A DNA stretch of 64,000 nt, taken from positions 182,090 to 246,089 of the forward strand of contig JAHLKC010000049.1 of NCBI GenBank assembly GCA_025449115.1. Direction: 5' to 3'. The notes below the pieces were generated by a model, which ran no database searches, was not told where the DNA came from, and saw only the letters and a list, made by a program, of their open reading frames with translations. Positions 1-11,349 of the stretch are shown here, piece after piece. The translations under genes and the position numbers were made by a program. Each line of letters starts with the position of its first letter. Position 1 is the first letter of the stretch. This stretch comes from Chytridium lagenaria. Taxonomy: Eukaryota; Chytridiomycota; Chytridiomycetes; Chytridiales; Chytridiaceae.

Positions 1-390
1 AAGATATTGTCAGCAACCAGACAGTGATGGTGAGAACTCACAAAAAGGGTGTTGGCAAAACATATCCGATAAACCGACAAGACTCCGTAACATTGCCCTT
101 GTGGACAATTGAGTTTCAAATACCCAAATGATATCTCTTCAAGTTTCTTCCCCGCCCAATCGGTCATCATCACCTGCAGGAAAGAAATGGTCGTGAGCAG
201 TGGCACCTCCGCATAGGTAAGAATTCCTTTCTTACCCAAGACAAGATGGAGGTGAGCATAAACATCAACGCAAAGCCCACACGACTCGACGTTGAAGTTC
301 TCGACCCACACACATTGAAGACGCATTGAGCGCTTGACTCCCAAAGCAGCAGGCCACGTTCGTAGCGATGGAGCTCAACACACCACCCAT
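1..390 (-). CDS. TMS1: SERINC/TMS1-family membrane protein, N-terminal part, cut by window edge
   Basis: The SERINC/TMS1 family are multipass membrane proteins of the endomembrane system and plasma membrane, linked to serine-derived lipids and lipid scrambling. The protein opens MGGVLSSIATNVACCFG, the small-residue and Cys-rich start typical of the family. A first membrane segment follows (VGFALMFMLTSILSW). After an intron with GTAAG at about 231-235 and an acceptor near 174 comes the family pattern of TDWAGKKLEEI, then KLNCPQGQCYG, then VYRICF, matching the conserved C..xxCYG..VHRI block. Only about the first 110 of roughly 450 residues are in the window. The frame changes between the Cys-rich start and the first membrane segment, so one indel is likely. 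The start lies 71 bp from the divergent eIF4E start. I am fairly sure of the family. Confidence 0.72.
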
Positions 391-461
391 TTGCCCAATA
401 CGAAATTTGAGGATACCGCAACTAGAATAGTGGTACAGAGAAGGAGAAAAAAAAAAATCGA
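391..461. promoter_or_regulatory. Short divergent promoter, SERINC / eIF4E
   Basis: Only 71 bp separate the two divergent start codons. The stretch must hold both 5' leaders, or the start sites lie within the genes. No TATA box is evident. A purine run of A and G lies immediately upstream of the eIF4E ATG. Confidence 0.4.
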
Positions 462-1433
462 ATGCCTGCCGAGACGAAAACTGAGGACGAGGTCGCCGTT
501 GTTCTCGCTGTGAACGACCCCGTCAACTTTACAGTCAAGCATCCGCTTCAACACAAGTGGACACTGTGGTATGATAGTCAGCAGAAGAAGGCCACGCAGT
601 CCAACTGGCACGATAACCTCAAGAACCTTATCACCGTCGAGACTGTCGAGGACTTTTGGGGGTGAGGAACTTTGATTCTCGTTTGACAGCAAATGTTATT
701 GCATGAAGTAGAATGGAATGCATGCAGGAGATGCGCTTGATAGGGAAATTTCCCTTACATTTTAATGAGGGTTCGAGTCTTACTTTCTTGCATGCGAATC
801 TACAGAGTCTATAACAATGTCATCAAGGCTACCCAGCTCGTCGCCGGCTCCAACTTCCATTTCTTCAAGGCTGGTGTCCAACCCATGTGGGAAGATCCTT
901 TTAATGCAAAGGGTGGAAAGTGGGTTACTCAGGTCCACAAGAACAAGAAGAAGGAATTGGACAGTCTCTGGATGAACACCGTAAGGATCTTTTTGTCGTC
1001 TATGAGTGCATGCTTTGGATGAAAATCTACTTGGGGCTCATGTCGCGGGTGTTATCGTGACTAACGCTCAAACTTATCTTTATCAAAAAGATTCTTGCAT
1101 GCATTGGTGAGGTCTTTGATGACTCTGAGGAGGTTTGCGGCGCGGTCGTTTCGGTCAGAAGACACGCTGATCGTATCTCGCTCTGGACAAAGAGCACTAA
1201 GGAGGAGCCTTGCCAGAGAATAGGGTGAGTGTCGCATCATACGACTTTTTGTTTTTTTTTTTGATTTGACAGGACAAGTGAAAAAAAAGTATATTGCTGA
1301 CGACATTTACATCTAGAAACCAATGGAGGGAAGCGCTTGCGTTGGCTGAGGCCGAGAGTCTTGGGTTCAGGTTCACGACGACGCGCGTGCGGCCAACTCT
1401 TCATTCTCAAACAAGGATTTATACACAGCGTAG
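462..1433 (+). CDS. eIF4E: Translation initiation factor eIF4E (mRNA cap-binding protein)
   Basis: Binds the m7G cap and, through eIF4G, recruits ribosomes in the cytoplasm. Four exons are visible: about 462-661, 806-980, 1091-1224 and 1317-1433. Family landmarks in order are HPLQHKWTLWYD (N-terminal Trp strand), VEDFWG then VYNNV, FKAGVQPMWEDPFN with the cap-stacking Trp followed by Glu, GGKWV, LDSLWMNT, EVCGAVVSVR and DRISLWT. These carry the conserved tryptophans of the family, and total length (about 205 aa) is normal. Near 1366 the frame shifts: the sequence reads ESLGF in one frame and continues as QVHDDARAANSSFS in the next, ending NKDLYTA then TAG at 1431. A single missing base explains it. 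Without the shift, translation would run on into unrelated sequence. Identification is very secure. Confidence 0.93.
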
Positions 1434-1581
1434 ACCTGTAAAATATTTTTTTGTGCTATTATCAGTTTGCTTTTTCGTTTTTATTCAACCGTATTCTTTG
1501 CAAGTTGAAGAAGGGCAAGAAAAAAGAAGGAAGGATGCGGGAGGCGAGGGGATGATGGTTGGTGGTGGGATGCGGTTTTTT

Positions 1582-3745
1582 TCAAAGGAATCGAGTGGTG
1601 ATATTTTCTGCAGAGTTAATGCGTCGCATGAGTATATGGCGGTCAATTCGAAAAAATAAACCGGAAAGTAGACATTGTTGTTTTGCATACCTGGCATTGC
1701 GGAAATGGCATCTGAAATGGTCTTGAGGTCGACTTCACGATCCGCTTGAAGATCTGCAACGAGATAACCGATGCTTCCCTTGGAGTCACAGATTTGCTTC
1801 TCAATGTTAAACTCGGACAATATCTGTTGATTTGCTAAGCAAAGACACATATAAGCCATCGTTACGTGAGAGCAGAAGAAAACATTGATTATACCTTCAA
1901 AACTCCAGGAACGTTGTGGTGACAGTTGAGAACGCGCAAAACCTTTTTCTTAGCGGATATCTGCCGGAGATCCACTTCAGGGAAGTTGACGGTTCCAAAC
2001 GTGGATCCTGTCTGGAGATATTTGAGAACGGCGGAGGCCACCTCCACACCGATGGCAGACTGGGCTTCCTCAGTCGATCCGCCTAAAGCAGGGAATTGCA
2101 TGTTAATCTTATATAGACAGTTGTTGAATTCTCACCAATGTGGGGAGACAAAATGGTATTAGGAGAGTTTTGCAACTCGGTGGAAAAGTTTTTTCCATTA
2201 GTGAAAGGCTCGACGGGGAAAACGTCCTGTTCGATTGAAAGTCAGAACGGACCCAAATAAAAATCCACTGTCAAACTTACGACAGCGGCTCCAGCAAGGT
2301 GACCAGATTTCAAGGCTGCTGCAAGGCAGGAATATCCACCTTTGTAAACTTAGTTTCACAGCAAACTCGACCCTTTTCTTTTCACATACCACAGTTCCTC
2401 TACTAGCATTGATAAGATAAGCGCCCTTCTTCATCAAAGCAATCTCCTTCTCCCATCATGTCCTTTGTCTCAAGGGTTTCAGGAACATGAAGCGTCACAA
2501 TGTCTGCCTGCTTCAACAATCGGCAAGAGTTAGCAGTGGGTTTGGCGGTTCCGAGAGGCATAATCTGAAGAGTGTCGTAGAAGATTACCGACATTCCAAA
2601 GGAGTCTGCGAGCACAATAGCTGGCTACCAATGTGTCCATATCCGACGATACCTGAATGCGCATGTTAATAGATGCAGATTGTGTCATTTTGTCCTCACC
2701 CAAAGTCTTTCCCTTGATCTCGTGGAGATTAAGAAGCGCGTTCTACATTAAGACGAACATTAGCATCAGCGCCCATCCGTCATGCCGTTCTGAGCTCTAA
2801 ATAATGATATCTCACCTTGTTCCAGACACCAGAGTGCATTTCTGAGTTTCTGTCAGTCACCTGGCGAGAAAGACCAATGATCTCTGCGATCACGAGCTCA
2901 GCTGATATAAGACCGAAATAGCTGGGTGAAACCTAGAGGCACTAGCTATCCAGATGTAAAAGGGGATAAGGACAGGTCGATTGTCGCAAGTCATCCATCA
3001 CCAAATGCTCCATTGTTATCGTTTTTTTGCTTCGGGACCTATCGCAGCATCACGGTCTTCCCTGTTCCTTGGTAACACCACCACCTACTTCCCGCCTCTC
3101 TTCCTTCCTCCTCCTTCCAGCGATCGTTCAACTTGGACCACCCTGTTGGAGACATGGTGACAGAGCCTCACAATTCACAAACATCCAGCGACCACTTACC
3201 AACACTGCGGCTGTTACTGAAAGGAGAGTTGAAGACCGCAATCTACACCACAAGTCAGTCAGGCACAACCCCGTCGTCTGCTCTTACCCCTCTTGAAGCC
3301 GCAAACTCCAAGTTCACTTGGTTGGTTCCAATACAAAAGCATCCAATAACCAAAAGGTTTCTTTGCCTCCTTCAACACATCAGCCGTAAGCAGTGTCTTA
3401 CTCCTACAGAAGAAGTCAGTCATCACCGTTCATCACAAGCCTCCCAATCTAACCTGATGCCGATAGCATGGACATCCTTGATCTTCTCCTTCAACTGGTC
3501 CTCGGGGAGGGCCTTAGCAAAGGTTTCCACCTGATCCGCGGCACGCATCGTTAGATAGATGAACTTCGAGACATGAGGGAAAAAAGTCTGGCCTTACCTC
3601 CAAACCGGCATTCTTGAGAATATTGACGCCTGTAAGGTTGACGCCTGCAAAAATCCATGAGCTCCGTCAGCACACATCCACAAGCGCAATCTGTCAATCT
3701 GGATGGAGAGGCACGCACCTTCGAGTAAGAGCACCTTGTAAGTCA
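1582..3745 (-). CDS. SER3: D-3-phosphoglycerate dehydrogenase (serine biosynthesis)
   Basis: Oxidises 3-phosphoglycerate with NAD in the first step of serine synthesis (cytosol). The start MTYKVLLLEG (ATG at 3743-3745) is followed across an intron by GVNLTGVNILKNAGLE. Further exons give KTLLTADVL, a GCFCIGTNQV block, GVPVFNSPFSNSRSVAEL, the Rossmann motif GKTLGIVGYGHIGSQLSVLA, DIVTLHVPET, GAYLINASRGTVV and, after ALGGSTEEAQ, a C-terminal ACT domain (GSIGYLVADLQ). The last exon supplies ENITTRFL and the TGA at 1582-1584, after an intron beginning right after AMP. This is the eukaryotic/SerA form with a C-terminal ACT domain. Indels interrupt the frame in the middle exons, for example near 2440. 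The symbol follows yeast; no second paralogue is visible here. Confidence 0.92.
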
Positions 3746-4081
3746 TGGTTTTAAACGTTTGGGGATGATGTGTTTTTTTTCTCTTCTTTTTTTTTTTTGG
3801 AATCGCGCTGATCAAAGAGATTTCAAAGATTTCGTGACATGGTTTCTGTTTCATCACCTTTTGCATGCGGTAGATCTAGAACGAAGAGGCAAGACAGGGC
3901 ACGACAGGGCACGACAGCAGTAAAAACGCCATAATTCAGGAACCGGTAGCGTGGGGTACAATGTGCTTTTTAAGGAATGGCATTTTGGGTGGAAGGATTG
4001 GCGGATTTTAAGGAAGTGGAGTGTAGAAAGCGTGGTATCCTCTCCTTTGCGCCAATTTCTTTTCACGCGCTAAATTTCCCT

Positions 4082-5275
4082 TTAACAACGATTTACTCTT
4101 CTGCTGAGAATATTTAAAAAGATCATGTTTTCCATCATATTCGGCTCTGATATTGATAAAGGGTGATTTACACTGGCAACGACACGCGAGATGAGAACAT
4201 ACTTGTGAGGAACTATGAACGAGTAGGTGGAAAGATCAATTACGGATGTAAGGGAGGCAATGACGATTATGACGAATATGTTAGTTGATGACTTAATCCA
4301 AGTAAGGAGGAGAGGGGATTTGATGGACAATAACTTACCGAAAGACCAGCTTCAAGAAAAAACAATAGAAAAAAGTCGATGAATTAGTTATCGAATAGTA
4401 AAGTAAAAAATACAAAGAAAAGGTGCTTCTGAATACGTACAGGTGCCTCCAGGAACATACGACCCAAAAAACCACACTAACGCAACCATTTGAACCACAG
4501 ACGCAAGGATAGTAAAAAGGTAGCTTCTCATCTTATAGAGAACTGTGAGTCAATGTGCAAGAGAGTACGTAGACCAAATAGGCATGGGAACACTTACGAA
4601 AAGGGAAAAGTATAATGTCAAGATGAGAGATCCAAAGTAAGCAGCGGTCCAGGGCAAACGTGGTATCGAGATAAGGTCTTTAAAGTATGAGCGAGGACCG
4701 CGTATGAGCGCAAAGCTGGTGGCAGCAAGGACTTATATAGTAATGTATCAGAAATAGTCAAACTGCGTTGATATTCAAAACAAAAATCGTTATAAAACTT
4801 ACGACTGCCAAGTGAAAAGGTTGTGGCGAATTTAGAGGGGGAGATAATCAAAATTGGAAGAGAGAAAAAGGCCACCATAAAGCAGACAGCCGAAAGTCCA
4901 AAGGTGACGAAAAATCCAATAATTCTCTATAAACAAACGACGATGGTATCAGCTGCAACTGCTAAAAATTGCTGAAAGCATCCCTCCAGTCAACCCACCC
5001 ACCTGAAACGACGTCAATCCACACAATTCGGGTTCCGGATCTTCTCTACTACCCAGTCCTACCGACGACAAAGCGTTTTGACCGGCTGACCGCACAGTCC
5101 CCATCAAACTCGCCAATGGTCCCTCTGCCTCTGCCGACCCTCCATTCACACTCGTGGATGACCCGGAAAAGTACTTTGAGAATCCACCCAATGCACTTCC
5201 CCCTGCTGTCTTTGACGTCGACGCCGATGAGCCTGCAAAACGACGAGAAGCCCTTCTGAAAGTTCCTTTCTGCAT
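4082..5275 (-). CDS. SFT2: SFT2-like Golgi vesicle transport membrane protein
   Basis: SFT2/GOT1-type proteins are small tetraspanning proteins that support retrograde traffic to the Golgi. The start MQKGTFRRASRRFAG leads a Ser/Gly-rich cytosolic tail of about 90 residues. Four hydrophobic segments follow in separate exons: IIGFFVTFGLSAVCFMVAFF, then ISPSKFATTFSLGS (the family's P-x-K-F-A-x-x-F-T/S-L-G signature), then FGSLILTLYFSL, and LASVVQMVALVWFFGSYVPGG (the typical final W-Y-x-x-S-Y-x-P-G motif). Order and spacing match SFT2. The last exon after YVPGG-SGLS is uncertain. I see splice candidates but no convincing family tail, so the 3' end (4082 to about 4340) is approximate. Divergent from the WD40 gene, with about 90 bp between starts. 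Confidence 0.72.
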
Positions 5276-5367
5276 CTGACGAATGTTTTGTGGTGTGTTT
5301 TTTTGGGTTGATTTTTTCTGGGTTCAAGAAATGAAGGTTGCCTTGTCTCGTGTCATTAAGGAGAATC

Positions 5368-6739
5368 ATGGATCTGCTGTTGTGGCGTGGAGTTTAATGC
5401 GGTAAATGATTACGCATCAAACTTGCTTGTTACAGTGTGCGAGGCGCAGGTGTGTGTGCGTGTGGTTGAGACTGTGTGTTGTGTGTGTGTGTGTGGAAAG
5501 GGGCTATTGGTTCATGGTGTTAAGCCTCAAATCCTGTTGCAGGTGAACATTTATGATAACGATCACTGCGACGGACATCTGGACGTTGTCTCGCAATTCT
5601 GTAAAGAGTCTGACTGTCCACTACATCAAAGTAAAGCATGCGGGAAAGTGGGTAAAGCCTTCTGTCTCTTTTCTACTCCTCCATTGGCACTTCTTTCTTT
5701 TAACGACAATACAGATGGTCTGCTGCACATGGGTCAAGAGCTTTACAGACGCAACAATAGCCATCGGCACTGACTGTGGAATTGTCCGTCTCATAAGCCT
5801 TAGCCGATCAGAAGAAGTCATCTGCATGGCATGTCATGATGGTTGACCAACATCCTAGATCCGGACGCTGACTTGTCCGTTTCAGGAACCATCTCGGACA
5901 TGAAGGCTCACCCACGCGTCGACAACCATGTAGCAACTATTGGAAGCGATGGGTTTGTGAGGCTATGGGATTTAAGGTCTGAGGAATGTATTGGAAGTCA
6001 TAGGGTGGATGGAGCCTTGTGTCTGGTAAACACCTATCTGTTGTCAAAACACTGAACATTGAGCAGTCTTTTAGACCAACGAATGATTCTTGGATCGTAG
6101 GTTGTAGTGATGGGACTATCGCAAGTATATCAAACGGGTCGGTTTCCCTCAGCTTGGTTCGACACAAGACTTCTGTCAGTGAGTTTCAAAGCGTAAAATT
6201 TAATCTGACATCGCGTAAGCTACTGTTCGCTGCTCTGGTCGATATGTAATTTCAAAGTCGCTTGATGGACATGTTTGCGTATGGATGGTGAGAGTTTCAA
6301 GGTAATTTCTATCTACCCTGTATTGAGCACTCATACTTTTACTTTTACAAAACAGATCACCAACTCGTACATGTTCCTTGACTGCAAACGAAGCATTTTT
6401 GACGTATCGTACGTGCCTATCCACTATAAACTTATCTAATTATTTTCCTTCCGTATCTTTATAGCCCGGACTGTTCCCACTTTTGCGTCGGTACCGATTC
6501 GGGCAAGATATACATATGCAGCGTCACTGAAAACAAGACTGTAACTGTAACCGAAAAGAAGATGACCCGTCCAGTACTTTCATGCACGTTTTCGTATTGC
6601 GGCAGGTAGGATCTTAAGCTTTAGATTTTCCGTGATGTTGATTTTGCGATGAAGGTATATTCTTGCGGTCGGAGAGGATGGCTTTATTTGGAGGTTATTG
6701 ATTACAGCGGATGAAATTGAGGGTCCGGTGAAAACGTAA
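5368..6739 (+). CDS. EED/LRWD1-type WD40 repeat protein (candidate PRC2 H3K27me3 reader)
   Basis: EED is the beta-propeller subunit of Polycomb repressive complex 2; LRWD1 is a related ORC-associated propeller. The blocks run in EED order. NLLVTVCEAQ then VNIYDND resembles EED's VTVxxxRVTVYE strand. CCTWV then ATIAIGTDCGIVRLISL parallels its CAWTY..LLAVAGSRGIIRIIN. ISDMKAHPRVDNHVATIGSD then GFVRLWDLRS parallels ELKFHPxDPNLLLSVSKDHALRLW. RYVISKSLDGHVCVW parallels the LSKSxxNAIVCW strand. The end RPVLSCTFSYCGRYILAVGE then DGFIWRL matches EED's last blade (ILIAVCDDASIWRW). Introns are short. The frame shifts near 6240, just before RYVISK. The start ATG at 5368 needs one indel to join the body, so it is tentative. 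The propeller is secure; EED versus LRWD1 is inference. Confidence 0.62.
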
Positions 6740-7218
6740 AAGAATGGAAAAGGCTTTTTCTAGGAAACTGGAGTGTTGGAGGGTGGTCACGTCGGCACTT
6801 TGACAACATTAATGGATAGAGAACGTTAGAAGATGAACTCGTTATTGCTCTATTTAAGATGGGCTGTTGCAATGTTGGACATGTGATGAATTCGGTGATG
6901 GAGGATGGAGGTATACCAATTGGAGTTTTTTGAAAGAGGATGTGCAGGTGCATGATGCATTAAAATGAGCAAAGGCGATTCAAGGCTAAAGTCGCTGATT
7001 AAGTTTTCTTAAAAAAAAAAAAAGATACAACTTCAATTTCTTATTAACATGCAATATCATCTCTCCTCAAGATGCGCCTTAATGAATCTATTTCCACCGA
7101 CACAGCTTAACGGGCATCCGTCAGAATGCCCTACGAGCGCTCCAGCTTTAAAGCAAGTTACAGCTTGCAGTAAAACAAGAATTGTCAATCCCTGTCCCAA
7201 AAAATAACAAACCAACAG

Positions 7219-7702
7219 ATGGCTGCAGGAAGTGAGGCTCCCATCACCTTTGACGAGTTCTCCAAGATCCGCATCCTCCCCTCCCAATGCTTTGAAGAGT
7301 CCGAGCATCTTAAAGACGAATGTCGAGAATTTACATCAAGTAAAAAGAACCCCACCAAACCTCACACAATGTTTCCACTAACTTTTAAAAGAAATCAGCG
7401 AATTCCATGTCATCATTCAAGGATTCCTCGACATGCTACAGGAAAAAGGGAAGCAGATTGAAGGGGAGAAACTAAAGGTATGGAAGGAATGTTAGGTTGA
7501 TGGGTTTGACTTTTAAAAAGGCAATTGGTTTGAGGAATACGGTGGAATCAGAAGTGGAGAACGGAATGAACAAAAGCTGCAGATTCAGATGCTTATCAAT
7601 GAACGGCAGACAGAGTTGGATAGGTTGACAGTGCAGTATGAATCTTTGCAGAATGTATTGGCAGAGCAACAACGGCTCATTGAGTCGCTTAGTTCAAAAT
7701 GA
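7219..7702 (+). CDS. IFT20: Intraflagellar transport protein IFT20
   Basis: IFT20 is the small coiled-coil subunit of the IFT-B complex that carries cargo from the Golgi to the flagellar base and along the axoneme. The start is MAAGSEAPITFDEFSKIRIL. Then come LKDECREFTS, the second exon (ISEFHVIIQGFLDMLQ then KGKQIEGEKLK) and AIGLRNTVESE. These align in order with human IFT20's LKEECKDFV, IVGGLIELVDQ, EAENEKMK and AIGARNLLKS. After a one-base frame change near 7560 the coiled coil resumes as NEQKLQIQMLINERQTEL and ends AEQQRLIESLSSK, with TGA at 7700-7702. The joined length of about 130 aa equals the family's. Its presence is the best single piece of evidence that the organism builds a flagellum. 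Confidence 0.88.
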
Positions 7703-7902
7703 AGAAACAAGTGTGCACACAATCTCACAAACAAACCTCTATCAAGTCAAACCCCTTCATCAAACAAAAAGGTTGGCATGCCACGTAAAGCTGATCTTTC
7801 CAACCAGTTTCACTGATAATAAAGATGCACATTTAAGCAAACGATGCATTTGGGTTTATTATATTTCTCCTAAACATAAAAATAAAAGCATCTGCTTCAT
7901 CT

Positions 7903-9794
7903 TTAAGCTTCATCATCAACGCCATGATCACCGCCTCCACCATTTCCAACCGCCTCCGTCTCATTCTTGTCTTCATCTTCCATCCTTACATCCTTCTCCG
8001 GCCCCGTGTCATCTTCAACACTCTTCTCCTCATGACTCTCCCTACCCATGTCAGCATCTTTATCGCGATCTCTCTCCCTCTCTCTAACCCTTTCACGAGA
8101 GCGATCCCGGTCGCGATCCCCTTTTCGTTCCCTATCCCTATCTCTGTCCCTATCTCTGTCCCTATCTCTGTCTCTATCTCTGTCCCTATCTCTCTCCCTA
8201 TCTCTCTCCCTTTCTCTCTCCCGTTCACGATCCCTGTCACGGTCTCGGTCTCTCGCCCGGTCCCTATCACGATCACGATCTCGTTCACGAACACGGTCTC
8301 GGCTCCTATCTCGGCTCCTATCTCTCTTATCACGGCTACGACTACGCCGTCTCCTTGAGCGAGACCTAGATCGCCGTCTATCACGATCCCGGTCTCTGTC
8401 CCTCTCACGAACTCTGTCCCGATCCTTATCATCATCCCTCCCATCTTTGTCTTCCTCCTTGACCTTCTTCTCTTCACTCCCATCCTCCTCCTTCACCAAT
8501 TTATCCTCCATTTCATCCTTTATTGACATATCAGACCCCCCCTCAAAATTAAGCGGTATATCGGATGCAGAATCTATTTTTTTCTCCTTGACCTCGACAC
8601 TCCTGTCAGTCGAAGTATCTCTCTCTTTCGACTTTTCCCTCACAGTCCGATCCTTGCTTTCACGGTCTCTTTCCGACTTTTATCTCTATCCCTCTCTCGC
8701 CTGCGATCCCTCTCCCTGTCTTTATCCTATCTCTATCCCTCTCCCTGTCTCTTTCTCTCTCCCTCTCACGAGCCCTATCCCTCGACCGATCCCTCCTATC
8801 TCTAGATCTTGTCCTCGATCTCCTTCTTCGCGACCGTGACCTCGACCGTCGTCTCCGATCCCGACTCCTCGACCTTGACCGCGATCTCCTCCGTCGCCTC
8901 CTAGACCTAGAACGAGACCGAGACCGAGACCTGGATCGAGAACGTGACCTCTTTCGTCGGGAATCACTGTCCCCATATCGACTGGCTATTCGAAGTTCTG
9001 CTTCTTTCATTTTTTTCATGGTGGCTTCGTCGAGCCTCTTTGGAACTTTGATGATGGCGTTCTTTGACGGGTTGACTCTTTTATATTGAAAATTAGTGTT
9101 ATAGTACTGATAGATATATTCTCAGTTCTCACCTAAGAACCCTGTCGCCTAGCGAACATCCATTCAGCTTCAGTCCTTCCATTGCGGCTTCGAAAGTGGC
9201 TATATATGACACAGCCGAAAACAATAAAAGAAGAAAAGAAAAGGTTAACACCCAATGACACCATACGAGCGCAAAAAGCTCACCAAATTCGATAAACGCA
9301 AACCGAGCTCCAACAGCAGGATCCCCGGCCACTTTTAAATAAGCGATCGGCCCACACGCCGCAAAACACGACGTAATTTCCGCCTCTGTGATCAACGCCG
9401 AGATATTCCCCACATAAATCGTCCTCGCAATCTCCTCCGCCTTTGCTGGATCATGGTAGCAGGTGGATTGATATTCCACAACGTCCTCGACCCTAGAAAC
9501 GGTGGTCGAATGACACCGTAAGAATCGGGAACCGTTGGTGCGGGTCTTACGGCAGCTGATCTTCCGCAGTTGGTGACGAGTAGCATGCGATCGCCGAGTT
9601 CTGTGCCGGTGAGATGCATGGCAATGCTGGCCGAAAGGGGTCGACAAATTCGACGATACATTCTTGGGATTCGTCATTGTAGGGGCTTGGAAGAGGGTGA
9701 GAGATGTGATGTCGCCAATGAAGAGAAAGAGCTTGCGGAGAACATGTTCGTTGACCAAGGTTGAGATATTCGCGACCTGGCAATGAAATCTCAA
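7903..9794 (-). CDS. SREK1: SREK1/SRrp86-like SR splicing regulator (two RRMs plus RS/RD domain)
   Basis: SREK1 modulates splice-site choice in the nucleus. RRM1 is readable as VANISTLVNEHVLRKLFLFI then GDITSLTLF, then ECIVEFVDPF, then SIAMHLTGTELGDRMLLV. A linker leads to RRM2: ARTIYVGNISALITEAEIT then FAACGPIAYLKVAGDPAVGA then RFAFIEFG (RNP motifs). After an intron come MEGLKLNGCSLGDRVLR and a segment (MKKMKEAELRIAS) corresponding to SREK1's conserved MKRVREAQ helix. The C-terminal half is a long RS then RD/RE dipeptide domain, ending in an acidic tail GGGGDHGVDDEA (TAA at 7903-7905). At DNA level this domain is nearly pure six-base repeats (7903-9000). Frame breaks occur near 9560-9700 and 8640-8730. 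The N-terminal exon start at 9794 is plausible but could lie upstream. Confidence 0.8.
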
Positions 9795-9978
9795 TACTTG
9801 AAGACTAGGCGGTGTGTGTTTTTTTTGAGGTTTTGTTTTGGGGTTTTATGAAGTTGGAAATATGAAAGTGGATCGAGAGAAAGTGATGGGGGTAAAAAGA
9901 GAGTAAAGTAGGGAGACGTAAGTAACAACGAAAAGGATCGATGCTCCATGTTAGAAAGAAGTGCAGTAAGCGGCTTAG

Positions 9979-10562
9979 GTGTTGGCGTCCTTGCATCAAA
10001 AACAAATGACAACAACGATGTGTTCACAGCATCATCACTCCTACAACCCACACAGCACAAATTCAGATTACCCGAACCAACGCACCTTTACGACAGACAT
10101 ATTGACGTTATTGCGCAAGTCCGTTGAGGTGCAGCCAGCCTACACACACCAACCTCCGACAACGGAAGAAGGCAAAGCAATAGAGATTTTTTGGAGCAGA
10201 AAGTTGTGCAAAGGTGATATGATTCTGGACCTTTGAAGGAGGGCGTCGAGAACACCTTCAGAGGATTCACTGACCAAGTTACTTATGCGAGGCTGTCTAA
10301 CGTCTTGAGATATTTTGAAAGTTTACCCTTGCAAGGTTACTCTCGGCCTTTGCGTGTTGCATTTTTATATGTCTTTTGTATTAAAATGGCGTTGATGTCG
10401 GTGCCTAAAAAAGCCCGTGAAGCTCGCTACAATTTCGGCTGCTCACCAGTTCAGAAATCGCATCACGTAGATAAAGCATTGGCAGAAAGCCATTCTGCAC
10501 TTTATGCTGTTAGCAAATTTACTGCATTAATAGCACATTGGGATCCAAGAGCTAATTGCTAA
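9979..10562 (+). CDS. Unrecognised hypothetical protein
   Basis: Two reading frames join plausibly: one ending KLCKGDMILDL (to 10236) and the next starting inside it and reading KEGVENTFRGFTDQVTYAR, then SNVLRYFESLPLQGYSRPL, ending HWDPRANC at 10562. A single inserted or deleted base near 10236 would give a protein of about 190 residues. I see no recognisable motif, signal peptide or membrane segment. An alternative frame between 10000 and 10120 (reading LLQPTQHKFRLPEPTHLYD) also looks protein-like and may be the true first exon. The gene lies divergent from SREK1 and downstream of its promoter region. It could also be non-coding or a decayed gene. Low confidence. Confidence 0.25.
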
Positions 10563-11349
10563 GATCCTCTTCCAACGCTATCTCAGCATGACAACGCTTC
10601 AATTAAAGGGCAATGGTTTTTATCATCATTTTATGATCTAGTCTTGCTATAATAGTGACCTGACCGGATGATACCGGCCGATTGTACGCTTCAACTCCAT
10701 GAACATTCGACGTTTTGTTGTTGTGCACGATAACAATTTATTGTAAAAGTATGAAATTTGACTTGAATCCAAAGACAAAAATAGTTTAAATGCCTCATAT
10801 TTGGATAAATACGTCTCCAGTACATTTATCGAGCTGCAGCTACATCACTACATCGCTCATGCATTATCAGTGGAGCAGCGATGAAACGCGTCAGCGCCTT
10901 TTAAGGACATGAGCAATTGCACGATTAAGCAAGACTTGGCCGTCGTGATGCGTTGCAGCTGCAGAAACGGTAATGGCAGCAACTTAGAGTTAATTAATAT
11001 CGCGTAGGCTATAGTCTGCAATTTTCTCAATTTTTTTACGCGTATGCACCCTAATATCTTAATAGTCCTCTTACGGTTTTGGACCGAAATCTCAATATCG
11101 CTATGAAATTAATTATTATTCCAAATGTACGTTATGAACGGAATACATGCCGTTAGGAAATGCAGATAGATCCGTGGCTAACGGATGATTGCAAGCTAAA
11201 TGTTAAGCCGGATATGCCCTCAGCCTTGGTAGATCTTTAACATGCTTTCACAAATGCGATTCCCGTCCAAAAAGATTTACATTTAATGCTGGATGCATGT
11301 ACATTTCTATCAATCGATCTTGTGTCAGCGGGGCTTTTTAGGATCCTTT
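10563..11349. other. Intergenic stretch without recognisable content
   Basis: Stop codons are frequent in all six frames and I find no gene, RNA or repeat. Composition is AT-leaning. Nothing convincing seen. Confidence 0.4.

Noticed and set aside
719..796. tRNA-like element in the first eIF4E intron (GGTTCGAGTC, with GCATGC at both ends)
   Set aside because: The T-stem does not pair and no D-arm is present. The end palindromes are simple GCATGC strings.
7903..9019. Simple-sequence satellite or plus-strand Ser/Leu-rich gene
   Set aside because: The hexanucleotide pattern encodes RS/RD dipeptides downstream of two RRMs on the minus strand. Plus-strand frames are mirror artefacts.
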